The notes below the pieces were generated by a model that was given only the letters and a program-made list of their open reading frames with translations, was not told where the DNA came from and did not search any database. Of a stretch of DNA of 64,000 bases, positions 37,751 through 47,630 are shown piece by piece. The position numbers and the translations under genes are program-made. The DNA comes from Listeria ilorinensis (GTDB lineage: Bacteria; Bacillota; Bacilli; Lactobacillales; Listeriaceae): the NCBI RefSeq assembly GCF_913566895.1, contig NZ_CAJYCN010000001.1, positions 1 to 64,000 of the forward strand. The letters run 5' to 3'. The number at the start of each line of letters is the position of its first letter. The stretch's first letter is position 1.

Positions 37751-37786
37751 GTCAGGATGCAGCCCGGAACTTACTTCCGTGCTGAC
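37751..37786 (-). other. Structured rplB-rpsS intergenic segment
   Basis: The minus strand can fold GTCAG with CTGAC (outer) around CGGAA with TTCCG (inner). The gap is the largest inside the S10 operon. A processing site or local translational control element is possible; there is no U-run, so it is not a terminator. Confidence 0.4.
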
Positions 37787-37821
37787 CTGCTACCAAATTT
37801 ATTAGATTTAATATCCGATGC

Positions 37822-38655
37822 TTATTTACCTTTACGACGACGTACGATAAATTTATCGGAGTTATTGTTTTTCTTACGTGTTTTGTAACCAAGTGTTGGT
37901 TTGCCCCACGGAGACATTGGAGATTTACGTCCGATCGGCGCACGTCCTTCACCACCACCGTGTGGGTGATCGTTAGGGTTCATTACAGAACCACGAACAG
38001 TTGGGCGTTTACCCATCCAACGTGAACGACCAGCTTTACCGATGTTAATCAATTCGTGTTGTTCGTTACCTACTTGACCGATTGTTGCGCGGCAAGTTGC
38101 AAGAATCATACGAACTTCACCGGAGTTAAGACGGATTAGTACGTATTTGCCTTCTTTACCAAGTACTTGAGCACTTGTTCCAGCAGAACGTACGAGTTGT
38201 CCACCTTTTCCTGGTTTCATTTCGATATTGTGAACTACAGTACCCACAGGAATATCTTTAAGTTCTAGTGCATTACCAACTTTGATGTCAGCTTCTGCTC
38301 CAGAGTAAATTGTTTGGCCAACTTCAAGGCCTTTAGCAGCGATGATGTAACGTTTTTCACCATCAGCATAGTTAATCAAAGCAATATTAGCAGAGCGGTT
38401 AGGATCGTATTCGATTGTTGCAACACGACCTGGAATGCCGTCTTTATTACGTTTGAAATCGATCACGCGGTATTGGCGTTTATGGCCACCGCCGTGATGA
38501 CGAACAGTTAACTTACCTTGGTTGTTACGGCCAGCTTTTTTCTTCATCGGACGTAGTAAAGATTTTTCTGGAGTACTTGTTGTAATCTCAGCGAAATCAG
38601 AACTTGTCATATTACGGCGGCCGTTTGTGGTAGGTTTATACTTTTTAATCGCCAT
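37822..38655 (-). CDS. rplB: 50S ribosomal protein L2
   Basis: The 277-residue protein has [19 protein letters not shown] and the active-site-proximal [18 protein letters not shown] with the conserved His. L2 is needed for subunit association and peptidyl transfer. Confidence 0.99.
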   Translation of the reverse strand: MAIKKYKPTTNGRRNMTSSDFAEITTSTPEKSLLRPMKKKAGRNNQGKLTVRHHGGGHKRQYRVIDFKRNKDGIPGRVATIEYDPNRSANIALINYADGEKRYIIAAKGLEVGQTIYSGAEADIKVGNALELKDIPVGTVVHNIEMKPGKGGQLVRSAGTSAQVLGKEGKYVLIRLNSGEVRMILATCRATIGQVGNEQHELINIGKAGRSRWMGKRPTVRGSVMNPNDHPHGGGEGRAPIGRKSPMSPWGKPTLGYKTRKKNNNSDKFIVRRRKGK

Positions 38656-38695
38656 GTTTTTCCCTCCTCATTAGAATTTTATTCTAAACGTTCGA

Positions 38696-38980
38696 TTAAA
38701 CTTCAAAGAATTGAATTTCGTTACTGTCAGCTGTAAGTGTAACAATCGCTTTACGGCGTTTGTTTGTATAGCCAACATAACGGCCCATGCGTTTCTTTTT
38801 ACCTTTGTAGTTCATGATGTTGACTTTAGCAACTTTCACGTCAAAGATTTCTTCAATCGCATGTTTTACATGAGTTTTAGTCGCGCGAGTATCTACTTCA
38901 AATGTGTATTTCTTGTCATCAAGAATACTTGTAGATTCTTCTGTTACGACCGGGCGCTTAATGATGTCGCGTGCATCCAT
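38696..38980 (-). CDS. rplW: 50S ribosomal protein L23
   Basis: The 94-residue protein starts [16 protein letters not shown], the typical L23 beginning. It forms the main chaperone docking site at the tunnel exit. Its start overlaps the end of rplD by one base. Confidence 0.98.
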   Translation of the reverse strand: MDARDIIKRPVVTEESTSILDDKKYTFEVDTRATKTHVKHAIEEIFDVKVAKVNIMNYKGKKKRMGRYVGYTNKRRKAIVTLTADSNEIQFFEV

Positions 38981-39603
38981 TATGCAAGCACCTCCTCTAC
39001 TTTTTCGACAGCTGCTTTCGTGATAACAAGTTTATCATGGCTAGCAACTTCTAGTACTGAGATACTTTCAGCTGGGATAACTGTAATGCCAGGAAGATTG
39101 CGTGCAGAAAGTTCTACATTTTCGCTTTCACCTGCTACTACAACAAGAGCTTTCGTATCAACAGAGATATTTTTAAGGAAAGCCGCAAAGTCTTTTGTTT
39201 TTGGCGCTTCAAAAGCAAGATTTTCAAGAACAATGATGTTCTCGTCATTTACTTTAGTAGAAAGCACTGATTTTAGCGCTAAACGGCGAACTTTCTTCGG
39301 TAATTTGTAAGCATACGAGCGAGGTGTAGGGCCAAATACGATACCACCACCACGCCATTGTGGGGAACGAATCGAGCCTTGACGAGCACGACCTGTACCT
39401 TTTTGACGCCATGGTTTACGTCCACCACCACGTACTTCAGAACGATTTTTTACTTTATGAGTTCCTTGACGCAAGGAAGCTCTTTGGCTCAAAATCACAT
39501 CAACAACAACGTTTTCGTTTGGTTCGATCCCGAAAACAGCATCATTCAAAGTGATTTCGCCTGCTTTAGATCCGTCTTGTTTAAGTAAACTTAATTTTGG
39601 CAT
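38980..39603 (-). CDS. rplD: 50S ribosomal protein L4
   Basis: The 207-residue protein has the tunnel loop with [24 protein letters not shown]-type sequence. In E. coli L4 also represses its own operon; a structured S10 leader is present here, but L4 control in this lineage is inferred only. Confidence 0.98.
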   Translation of the reverse strand: MPKLSLLKQDGSKAGEITLNDAVFGIEPNENVVVDVILSQRASLRQGTHKVKNRSEVRGGGRKPWRQKGTGRARQGSIRSPQWRGGGIVFGPTPRSYAYKLPKKVRRLALKSVLSTKVNDENIIVLENLAFEAPKTKDFAAFLKNISVDTKALVVVAGESENVELSARNLPGITVIPAESISVLEVASHDKLVITKAAVEKVEEVLA

Positions 39604-39628
39604 TCGTTAGTCCTCCTTTCCAGAATAA

Positions 39629-40258
39629 TTATTTTGCTTTAATAGCAGTTTTAATTTGAACTAATGATTTTTTTGCACCTGGAACATTGCCTTTAACAAG
39701 AAGCAAGTTCTTTTCTACATCTACTTTCACGATTTCAAGGTTTTGGATCGTGATTTGTTCGCCACCAGTACGACCTGGCAAGCGTTTATTTTTAAATACA
39801 CGGTTAGGCGCTACAGGACCCATAGAACCAGGGCGACGATGGTAACGAGAACCGTGAGCCATTGGTCCACGGGATTGTCCGTGGCGTTTGATAACACCTT
39901 GGAATCCTTTACCTTTCGATACGCCAGTTGCGTCTACGATGTCACCTTCTGCGAATACATCTACTTTTACTTCTGCACCAATCTCATACTCGTCTAAGTT
40001 TACATCGCGGAATTCGCGAATGAAGCGCTTAGGAGCAGTATTGGCTTTTGCTACATGACCTTTTTCGGGTTTGTTTGCCAGTTTTTCACGTTTGTCTTCG
40101 AAGCCGATTTGTACCGCTTCGTAGCCATCTGTGTCAACAGTTTTCTTTTGAAGTACGACGTTTTGTCCTGCTTCGATTACCGTTACTGGAATAAGTTCAC
40201 CATTTTCAGTGAAAACTTGTGTCATCCCTACTTTTCTTCCTAAGATTCCTTTGGTCAT
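39629..40258 (-). CDS. rplC: 50S ribosomal protein L3
   Basis: The 209-residue protein starts [16 protein letters not shown] and has the peptidyl-transferase-proximal extension [21 protein letters not shown]. It is an assembly initiator of the 50S subunit. Confidence 0.98.
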   Translation of the reverse strand: MTKGILGRKVGMTQVFTENGELIPVTVIEAGQNVVLQKKTVDTDGYEAVQIGFEDKREKLANKPEKGHVAKANTAPKRFIREFRDVNLDEYEIGAEVKVDVFAEGDIVDATGVSKGKGFQGVIKRHGQSRGPMAHGSRYHRRPGSMGPVAPNRVFKNKRLPGRTGGEQITIQNLEIVKVDVEKNLLLVKGNVPGAKKSLVQIKTAIKAK

Positions 40259-40314
40259 GAGTCACACCTCCTGTTAATTGAAATTTTAATTTGGCTTTAA
40301 GCAAAGCCTTGGAT

Positions 40315-40803
<489 letters not shown>

Positions 40804-40809
40804 TTATCT

Positions 40810-40838
40810 ATTATACACGGGTTGACGCCTATTATCAA
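40810..40838 (-). promoter_or_regulatory. S10 operon promoter
   Basis: Minus-strand -35 TTGATA (40833-40838) and -10 TATAAT (40810-40815) are spaced 17 bp; transcription would start near 40803. It drives up to 29 downstream genes. Confidence 0.85.
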
Positions 40839-40921
40839 CCGCTTTTTGAAAAAAGTTTGCGATTATTTTCATGAACACTTTTCATAGAAGCAACTTGAGT
40901 TTTCCCCTTCAAAAAATTATT

Positions 40922-40969
40922 TATTTTATTAAAAAATATATTATGTTTTTTAATAAAATATGATATTAT
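40922..40969 (+). promoter_or_regulatory. Promoter and AT-only inverted repeat before the chemoreceptor gene
   Basis: A perfect 15-bp inverted repeat made only of A and T (40922-40936 and 40946-40960, 9-nt loop) lies directly upstream of an extended -10, TGA-TATTAT (40961-40969). The repeat occupies the -35 region and could be an operator, a terminator-like hairpin insulating from the divergent S10 promoter, or both. Confidence 0.6.
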
Positions 40970-41010
40970 GAAACCGAGTATTAATTTTATAAAAAAATGG
41001 AGGATTCGTC

Positions 41011-42999
41011 ATGAGATTCAAACCGAAAAAGACACGCTCGATGTCGCTTGGAAAAAAATTACTTTTTTCCTTCCTTATTATTTTAGTTTTATCATTAACC
41101 GCTGCGTCCCTATTTGCTTTCCTGACATCTAGAGAAAATCTAAGAACACAGGTTGCGGCAAACTCTGCTACTATCGCAAATGGTGTAAGCAGGCTTGTAG
41201 ATGGAGAAATTCAACCAAAATGTGATCTTATTGATTACTTCATCTCACATGGGAGTATGAATTATGATCAACCGGAAACGATACAGAATCAAATCGCCCC
41301 ATTCGTCACTAGCTTCCCTGACATTGAGAGTATGATCGTCACTAACGATATGAAACAATTCGTTAATTATCCCACATCTGATATGACTGACTATGACCCT
41401 ACTTCCCGTTTCTGGTATCAACAAGCTCAACTCGCAAACGGAGAAACCACGATTACTTCCCCCTACTTTTCTAAAGTCACCAATTCCATGACTATCTCAA
41501 TCGCCAAAACCACTCCTAATAAAAGAAATGTCGCTTCCATTTTCCTTAGTTTAGAAGACTTGTCTAATATGGTAAAAAATACAAAAGTTGGCAAAAGTGG
41601 TCATGCATTTATAATTACATCTGATGGACATGTTGTAAGCGACAGCAAATGGGAGGCTGGAACAGACAATGATGTTACCAAAGAAATCGCTAATCAAAAA
41701 AAAGATCAGCATACTTTTGTAACAAGTGTGAACGGGGAATCCTATCATATCACTTATGTGACAAATAAACTTACTGGTTGGAAAGTCGCTACTATGGTGC
41801 CAGACAAAGAGATTTCTGACGCTTCACATGCACTGTTTTATCAAAATATCATCGTCCTTGTTATTGCGAGTGTTATCGGGGGTATCATCATTTGGCTTAT
41901 CACACGAATGATTGCACGCCGCTTGGATAAATTGGCCAAAGCTGCCGAGGCAATTAGCAGTGGTGACTTGACTGTGAAAGTTAAAATTGAAAGCAATGAT
42001 GAAATTGGCCGAATTGGCGATGCTTTTAACAAGATGAGACAATCCCTCAATGGTCTTATTCAATCGATTCATCGTTCAGCTGATGATATCGCGGCTTCTT
42101 CCGAGGAATTAACTGCCAGCGCAGAAGAAACAAGCAGTTCAACAAACGAGATTACTCATTCCATCAGTCAATCTGCCCAGCAAACTGAAGAAAATAGTCA
42201 AATTATCGGAGAAAACGCTGAACAATTAAAAGAGGTCAACACATGGCTACAAATGGCCTCCACTAGCGCTACCAACTTAGCTGAGCTTTCCCGCAACTCT
42301 GACAGCACAGCCAAAGAAGGAAATGAACTTGTTCAAAAAGCGGTCAACGAAATGAACCAAATCGATACCTCTGTCACAACAGCAAATGGTGTGGTTCAAG
42401 GCTTGGCTAAAAAATCTGGAGATATCCAAACAATCTTGCAAACGATCAATCAAATTTCCGATCAGACAAATCTTCTAGCGCTTAATGCGGCTATCGAGGC
42501 CGCACGTGCTGGTGAATCAGGAAAAGGATTCAGCGTGGTAGCCGAAGAAGTTCGCAAACTGGCCGAACAATCCAGTGAAGCAGCTAAAAACATTGAAGGT
42601 CTTATCCGTGAAATCGTCGAAGAAATCCATGCTTCACTTAAAACGTTCGACAATATACAGTCCTCTGTTGCTGGCGGATATAACGCTGTCCAAAAAACAG
42701 CTGAAAACTTCCGCGAACTGCAAAAAGCAGCAGACTTGATTGCTACAGATTTAAACGGCATGAATAATCTTTTAGCAGAAGTCAGCGAAAGTTCGGATCT
42801 TGTTTCAAGTGCAATGGAACAAGTGAAGGCTAGCTCAATCGAAAGCACTCAGCATAATGCTGAAATTGCTGCATCAGCTGAAGAACAACTTGCAGCCATG
42901 GAAGAAGTAACTGCCGCTTCCGAAAGTTTAGCCAAACTTGCAGAAGACTTGCAAAAAGAAATCGAACAGTTTAAAACAGACCGAGAAAATAAAGCTTAA
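41011..42999 (+). CDS. Methyl-accepting chemotaxis protein with dCache sensor
   Basis: The 662-residue protein has TM1 (about 16-36), a periplasmic-side dCache domain (about 40-275), TM2 (about 280-302), a HAMP domain and a long signalling domain with the hairpin tip [19 protein letters not shown]. The sensor has YDPTSRFWY, the Y-x4-R-x-W-Y pattern of amino-acid-binding dCache domains, but the usual downstream Asp seems lost (IFLSLEDL instead of a VDISL-like strand). Ligand is therefore uncertain. No CheR-binding tail is seen. It stands alone, between the S10 operon and mntH, where L. monocytogenes has no such gene as I recall. Confidence 0.92.
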   Translation: MRFKPKKTRSMSLGKKLLFSFLIILVLSLTAASLFAFLTSRENLRTQVAANSATIANGVSRLVDGEIQPKCDLIDYFISHGSMNYDQPETIQNQIAPFVTSFPDIESMIVTNDMKQFVNYPTSDMTDYDPTSRFWYQQAQLANGETTITSPYFSKVTNSMTISIAKTTPNKRNVASIFLSLEDLSNMVKNTKVGKSGHAFIITSDGHVVSDSKWEAGTDNDVTKEIANQKKDQHTFVTSVNGESYHITYVTNKLTGWKVATMVPDKEISDASHALFYQNIIVLVIASVIGGIIIWLITRMIARRLDKLAKAAEAISSGDLTVKVKIESNDEIGRIGDAFNKMRQSLNGLIQSIHRSADDIAASSEELTASAEETSSSTNEITHSISQSAQQTEENSQIIGENAEQLKEVNTWLQMASTSATNLAELSRNSDSTAKEGNELVQKAVNEMNQIDTSVTTANGVVQGLAKKSGDIQTILQTINQISDQTNLLALNAAIEAARAGESGKGFSVVAEEVRKLAEQSSEAAKNIEGLIREIVEEIHASLKTFDNIQSSVAGGYNAVQKTAENFRELQKAADLIATDLNGMNNLLAEVSESSDLVSSAMEQVKASSIESTQHNAEIAASAEEQLAAMEEVTAASESLAKLAEDLQKEIEQFKTDRENKA

Positions 43000-43002
43000 T
43001 AC

Positions 43003-43047
43003 AAAATAAACAGCGATCAAGCGGAACATTACCGCTTGATCGCTGCT
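43003..43047. terminator. Bidirectional terminator between the chemoreceptor and mntH
   Basis: A perfect 14-bp GC-balanced stem (CAGCGATCAAGCGG, 43011-43024, with its complement 43032-43045) lies between the convergent genes. The minus-strand side ends in TTTATTTTG; the plus side has only a short T-run. Confidence 0.8.
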
Positions 43048-43051
43048 TGGT

Positions 43052-44398
43052 TTAACCTGTAAAAGTAGAGATAATCAGCCAAATATTTAAGACAGTTAGT
43101 AAGATCGAGATCCCCCACGCAAGGATGATTACCCAGATTTTATTACGAAACTCACCCATTAATTTTTTATTGCTGGTAAAAATCGTAAGCGGAATGATCG
43201 AAAATGGCAATGCAACACTTAGAAATACCTGCGAGTAGATCAGCAACTGTTCGACTACTGCCTCTGTATCTCCGAATACAAGAATACAAATGATTACAGG
43301 GATAATCGCCAAGACACGTGTAAACATCCTTCTCGCCCACATCGGCATCTTCATGTGAATATAACCTTCCATGATAATTTGCCCCGTTAACGTCCCTGTG
43401 ATAGTCGAATTTTGCCCGGATGCCAAGAGGGCTACCGCGAACAATACACTTAGAACAGGACTGGCAATCGCGCCGACAATGCTCGAATCCCCCAGCGCAC
43501 GATATAACTGACCTAAAGTATCCAAATGTCCTGTATATCCAAAGAATAGAGAAGCCCCTAGAATCAACAGCAGACAGTTCACAACAAATGCCACTGAGAG
43601 CTGAATATTGGAATCAATTGTTGCAAAACGAACGGCCTCTTTGATGGATTTTCGATCAGAACGATTGTACTGACGCGCCTGGACGATTGATGAATGCAAA
43701 TAAAGATTGTGCGGCATCACAGTCGCCCCAACAATCCCCAACGCAAGGAAGAGCGCCCCTTTATCTGTTACGATTTCTGTTTGTGGAACAAAACCGCCAA
43801 AGATGTCAGCCATTTGCGGATTAGAGATAATGACTTCATATAAAAAGATGACAAGAATAGTCGCAATCAGAGTTGCCACAATGGCTTCAATTTTACGAAA
43901 ACCAAAACGCGCTAGCAAGAGAAGTAAGAAGACATCGAAAACTGTAATAAAGACGCCTAATAATAAGGGTATATGAAATAACAAGTTTAAGGCGATTGCA
44001 CTACCGATAACTTCTGCAATATCTGTCGCCATAATAGCGAGTTCTGTAATAATCCAAAGTACGAATCCCCATTTTTTCCCCGCTTTGAGCCGTGTAACCT
44101 GAGCTAAGTCCATTCCGGTTACTATACCTAATTTCGCTGACATACTTTGCAAGAGCATGGCAATCAGACTGGACATTAAAATAACTGTTAAAAGTAAATA
44201 ACCATACTGGGCACCACCGGCTATCGAAGTCACCCAGTTCCCTGGATCCATATAACCAACTGCCACCAGCGCTCCAGGACCCGAAAACGCTAATAGTTTG
44301 CGCCAAAAGCTGCCCTTTTCAGGAATCGGCACAGTGTTATTAATCTCTTCCAGACTGTGCCCGTTTTCAGTTTTATAAAGCAACTTGTGTTTCTCCAT
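43052..44398 (-). CDS. mntH: Nramp family manganese transporter
   Basis: The 448-residue protein has about eleven membrane segments, the metal-site motif DPGN (51-54) in TM1 and the TM6 motif MPHNLYLHS. It imports Mn2+ (and Fe2+) with protons. Start ATG follows AGGAGGA. It is a single-gene unit. In L. monocytogenes mntH lies elsewhere as I recall, so this is a relocated or additional copy. Confidence 0.95.
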   Translation of the reverse strand: MEKHKLLYKTENGHSLEEINNTVPIPEKGSFWRKLLAFSGPGALVAVGYMDPGNWVTSIAGGAQYGYLLLTVILMSSLIAMLLQSMSAKLGIVTGMDLAQVTRLKAGKKWGFVLWIITELAIMATDIAEVIGSAIALNLLFHIPLLLGVFITVFDVFLLLLLARFGFRKIEAIVATLIATILVIFLYEVIISNPQMADIFGGFVPQTEIVTDKGALFLALGIVGATVMPHNLYLHSSIVQARQYNRSDRKSIKEAVRFATIDSNIQLSVAFVVNCLLLILGASLFFGYTGHLDTLGQLYRALGDSSIVGAIASPVLSVLFAVALLASGQNSTITGTLTGQIIMEGYIHMKMPMWARRMFTRVLAIIPVIICILVFGDTEAVVEQLLIYSQVFLSVALPFSIIPLTIFTSNKKLMGEFRNKIWVIILAWGISILLTVLNIWLIISTFTG

Positions 44399-44457
44399 AT
44401 AAATCCTCCTATTGTCGCTCAGCTAAAAAAGTTTCCCTAATACAAATTTACGTTTTT

Positions 44458-44485
44458 ATTGTACTCCGATTTTCAGAAAATGCAA
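44458..44485 (-). promoter_or_regulatory. mntH promoter
   Basis: Minus-strand -35 TTGCAT (44480-44485) and -10 TACAAT (44458-44463) have a 16-bp spacer. Downstream sequence TTAGGGAAACTTTTTTAGC could hold a metal-regulator site, but it does not match an MntR box well enough to call. Confidence 0.5.
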
Positions 44486-44537
44486 TGGTTTTGTTTTATT
44501 TTTTGGTCATTTATCCATGAAATGTTAAAAAACCGTA

Positions 44538-44571
44538 TAAAAAAAGCCTGACACGTAAGTAGTGTCAAGCT
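44538..44571 (-). terminator. Terminator of fmnB-dmkA-fmnA
   Basis: AGCTTGACAC pairs with GTGTCAGGCT (one G-U) around a 7-nt loop, followed by seven T on the minus strand, next to the fmnA stop codon. Confidence 0.9.
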
Positions 44572-44573
44572 TT

Positions 44574-45371
44574 CTATATGCGTAAAAAAATCAATGAGGC
44601 TGTCAGTAGTACCATAATGGAGAACGCAACAAAATCATCACTGTGCCAGCGAAGCACTTTAAATTTTGTTCGTCCCGCACCGCCTTGATACCCTCGTGCT
44701 TCCATGGCATCGGCTAACTCTTCCGCTCGGTTGAACGTCCCTACAAAAAGCGGAATAAAAATCGGCACAACAGCTTTCATTTGTTCAAAAATATTCCCTT
44801 CACCAAATTCCACGCCGCGGGCTCGCTGTGCTTTCATAATTTTATCTGTTTCTTCCATTATAGTTGGAATAAAACGTAGTGCTACCGTGATCATCAAAGC
44901 GATATCTTGAACCGGCATTTTGAATATTTTAAACGGCCGCAACAAGTACTCGATTGCATCCGTCAAATCCATCGGTGTCGTCGTTAGCGTTATTACAGCA
45001 GACATAATAGTAATCAGAGTAAAGCGAATAAATGTATAAAAACCATTTTCAATCCCAAAAGCAGAAATCGTAAACGGACCCCAATCAAAGTAAACTGTAC
45101 CGCCACTTGTAAACAATACTTGCATCAGCACTGCAAATAAAATCAGCCAGATCAGTGGCTTAACCCCTTTGATATAGACTTTGGTTTTGATGCCTGAAAG
45201 TAGGATGACTGCCCAAGTGAACAGCACTAGCAACAAATTCGTCTGCCAATTATTAGCAAGAAACAGAATGAAAATAAAATAGATGCCACTTAAAAGCTTT
45301 GTTCGAGCATCAAGTTTGTGAATCAGGGACGCTCCAGGAACAAAACGTCCTAATATCAACTTGTCGATCAT
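44574..45371 (-). CDS. fmnA: EcfT-like flavin export subunit FmnA
   Basis: Using the ATG at 45371, which aligns with the EcfT start, the protein has 265 residues, the same as EcfT. Both Ala-Arg-Gly coupling motifs fall at identical positions (184-186 and 225-227). It starts MIDKLILGRFVPG, versus [13 protein letters not shown] in EcfT. In L. monocytogenes FmnA with EetB and the EcfA ATPases exports flavin for FmnB; the conserved coupling motifs fit use of the shared ATPases here. A TTG at 45392 is an alternative start. It is the last gene of fmnB-dmkA-fmnA. Confidence 0.9.
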   Translation of the reverse strand: MIDKLILGRFVPGASLIHKLDARTKLLSGIYFIFILFLANNWQTNLLLVLFTWAVILLSGIKTKVYIKGVKPLIWLILFAVLMQVLFTSGGTVYFDWGPFTISAFGIENGFYTFIRFTLITIMSAVITLTTTPMDLTDAIEYLLRPFKIFKMPVQDIALMITVALRFIPTIMEETDKIMKAQRARGVEFGEGNIFEQMKAVVPIFIPLFVGTFNRAEELADAMEARGYQGGAGRTKFKVLRWHSDDFVAFSIMVLLTASLIFLRI

Positions 45372-45395
45372 TTTCCCGGTCAGCCCCTTCAATCC

Positions 45396-46355
45396 TTAGA
45401 TAAACTGCTGAAATAGCACACTAACTGCCATAAGTATCACAAGCGAAGCATTGATCACTAGGAAGTTCTGGATACTAACAGCAAAAGTTTTCGCCTTGAC
45501 TTGCTCTTTATTAAATCTTGTCAAATTCTTATATACTGGATAAATGGTCAAAAGCGAAAGCAGCATAATCGGACTCAGATATCCTACTGCCACCGCAACA
45601 ACAATCGCAAGAAAAGAACCATAATAAAGGGCATTAAAAAGTAGGACACCTATTTTCCTTCCAATATAATAAGGGAGTGTATAGCGATGATTCCGAATAT
45701 CCTCATCCAAGTCACATAAGTTATTCGCCAACATGATGTTTGCAATCGTAAAAATACATGGTAAGGAAACGATCCCTATACGAATAATTTCAAGGAGATT
45801 GAAGCGAATATCAATCCACTCACCCTGCCAAATCAAATTAGCAATTCCAGCGTCATAAGCATTCACATAGACCGCCAAAAAGAAAATCCCGAAGCCCATG
45901 GTCACACCGGAAAAAATTTCTCCAAGCGGCATGCGGGAAAGCGGCACCGGACCAAATGTATAAAGGATCCCTATACAGAAACAAACAAAACCGATTAACA
46001 GGACGAGCAGATCTGTACGAAATACCAGCCATATGCCAAGTCCTGTCGCAATGAAAAACATGACAAAAATCAGCGTAACTACATTGCGTTCAGGTATGTT
46101 TTCCTGCCCAATCACATTTTTTGTTGCTCGATAATCATAATCGTGATTATTTGTGGCCTTACGATAATCCATGTAGTTATTGATCGCTGTAGTGGTTAAA
46201 TCAAAAATCAACATAGCACTAAAGAAAATCAGCGTATTGGCCCATTTGAATTCATCGTACTGATACACTACGAATAACGTACCTAGCATAAATGGAAAAA
46301 CACTGGCGATTTTCGTCCTGATTTCGACCAAATTTAGAAAAGTTGAAAGCGACAC
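45396..46355 (-). CDS. dmkA: DHNA polyprenyltransferase for EET demethylmenaquinone
   Basis: The 319-residue UbiA-family enzyme has about eight membrane segments and the two Asp-rich prenyl-diphosphate sites, NNYMDYRKATNNHDYD and NLCDLDEDIRNHR. It attaches a polyprenyl chain to 1,4-dihydroxy-2-naphthoate, making the quinone used by EET rather than respiration. The start is GTG after GGGGAGG. It lies between fmnB and fmnA in one operon. Confidence 0.93.
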   Translation of the reverse strand: MSLSTFLNLVEIRTKIASVFPFMLGTLFVVYQYDEFKWANTLIFFSAMLIFDLTTTAINNYMDYRKATNNHDYDYRATKNVIGQENIPERNVVTLIFVMFFIATGLGIWLVFRTDLLVLLIGFVCFCIGILYTFGPVPLSRMPLGEIFSGVTMGFGIFFLAVYVNAYDAGIANLIWQGEWIDIRFNLLEIIRIGIVSLPCIFTIANIMLANNLCDLDEDIRNHRYTLPYYIGRKIGVLLFNALYYGSFLAIVVAVAVGYLSPIMLLSLLTIYPVYKNLTRFNKEQVKAKTFAVSIQNFLVINASLVILMAVSVLFQQFI

Positions 46356-46371
46356 CTTTCCGTCCTCCCCT

Positions 46372-47460
46372 TTATTTCATTTCCGCCATTTCAAAATCAT
46401 CATTCGTTAACTTAAATGTATCTTTTAAACCAGAAGTCACGTATACCTTCTTCTCTTTACTTACAAAAATAGCTTCTACACCATCAAATTGTTCAATATA
46501 ATCCATCCCGCCTTCAATCCCTTTCGAGAATGTAGCAGTTGAAAGCCCATCTCCATCAATCGACTTATCTGAAACAATGGTGACACCTGCAATGTCATTA
46601 TCATAAGGATAGCCCGTCTTCGGATTAAGGATATGATGATATTTTACCCCATCTACTTCCACATAGCGTTCATAAATGCCTGAGGTAACGATTGAGCGAT
46701 TCTTTTCTGGAATCGTCCCGATAATTTCTCCTCGTGGCGAAAAAGGATCTTGTATACCGACTGTCCATTTGCCATTATCAGCTTTCGGGCTATTACCGCG
46801 CACATAAATATTTCCGCCCAGATCAATAATACCAGTCGTTACATCATTTTCTGCAAATATTTTATTTACTTCATCCGTGATATAACCTTTTGCTATTCCG
46901 CCCAGATCAAGCTCCATACCTTCCTTTGTCAGATAGACCGTTTGGGCATCCTCATCCAGCTCAACGTTATGATAGTCGATCAGTGGTAAGACGGCATCGA
47001 TTTCTTCCTGAGAAGGTTTTCGAGCATCTGAAAAGCCAATATGCCATAGATTGGTTAACGGGCCAATTGTAATATCAAAGCTACCACCTGAGTTTTCACT
47101 ATATTCCAATCCTTTTTTTACCAGATAAAAAACATCGTCCGATACCTTGACTGGTTGTTTGCCAGCTTCTTGATTAATTTTATCTACTTCTGAATCTTTT
47201 CCATCATCATTTACAGTGATTTCTTTATCCATTTGTTCCACACGATCAAAAGCTTTATCCAGAACTTCCTCTTTGCCCTTATCGTATATTTTAAGCGTTA
47301 CTTCTGTTCCCATCAAAAATTCCGTCTTGGAGTAGGGAGTATCAAGAAGCGTTGTTTTTGGCTTGTCCTTATCATCATTACTGTCACTTGAATTTTCACT
47401 GCATGCAGCCAGTGATAGCACGAGTGCGCCTGCAAGCAATAAAAGAAACCATTTCTTCAT
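46372..47460 (-). CDS. fmnB: FAD:protein FMN transferase (ApbE family)
   Basis: I take the ATG at 47460 (AGAAGGTG upstream) over a GTG nine bases earlier, giving 362 residues with lipobox LAAC and Cys20 lipidated. ApbE motifs are clear: DITIGPLTNLWHIG, LDLGGIAKGYITD, HHILNPKTGYP and the Mg-site Asp in DGDGLSTATF. It moves FMN from FAD to a Thr in target proteins outside the membrane, here most likely PplA. It heads fmnB-dmkA-fmnA. Confidence 0.96.
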   Translation of the reverse strand: MKKWFLLLLAGALVLSLAACSENSSDSNDDKDKPKTTLLDTPYSKTEFLMGTEVTLKIYDKGKEEVLDKAFDRVEQMDKEITVNDDGKDSEVDKINQEAGKQPVKVSDDVFYLVKKGLEYSENSGGSFDITIGPLTNLWHIGFSDARKPSQEEIDAVLPLIDYHNVELDEDAQTVYLTKEGMELDLGGIAKGYITDEVNKIFAENDVTTGIIDLGGNIYVRGNSPKADNGKWTVGIQDPFSPRGEIIGTIPEKNRSIVTSGIYERYVEVDGVKYHHILNPKTGYPYDNDIAGVTIVSDKSIDGDGLSTATFSKGIEGGMDYIEQFDGVEAIFVSKEKKVYVTSGLKDTFKLTNDDFEMAEMK

Positions 47461-47496
47461 TTCGTTCACCTTCTCTGTCCGTTACTTTACTTTGTA

Positions 47497-47525
47497 ACTA
47501 TAGCGTAAAATGAATAGACTGGCTA
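47497..47525 (-). promoter_or_regulatory. Possible promoter of fmnB-dmkA-fmnA
   Basis: Minus-strand TAGCCA (47520-47525), 17 bp, TATAGT (47497-47502). It lies after the pplA terminator, so fmnB is likely a separate unit from pplA. Confidence 0.5.
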
Positions 47526-47562
47526 TAGTTCAGATTTCATATTTAGATCGTGCTGTTGCGAG

Positions 47563-47598
47563 AAAAAAAGCTGACCCAATCAATGCTTGGGTCAGCTT
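47563..47598 (-). terminator. pplA terminator
   Basis: AAGCTGACCCAA pairs with TTGGGTCAGCTT around a 7-nt loop, followed by seven T on the minus strand. Confidence 0.93.
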
Positions 47599-47630
47599 GG
47601 GTATTGTTACTTTATCATAACTACTTCTGA

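Noticed and set aside
38711-39310. 199-codon plus-strand ORF opposite rplW and rplD
   Set aside because: Both ribosomal genes are unmistakable; the ORF spans their junction and is a reverse-complement artefact.
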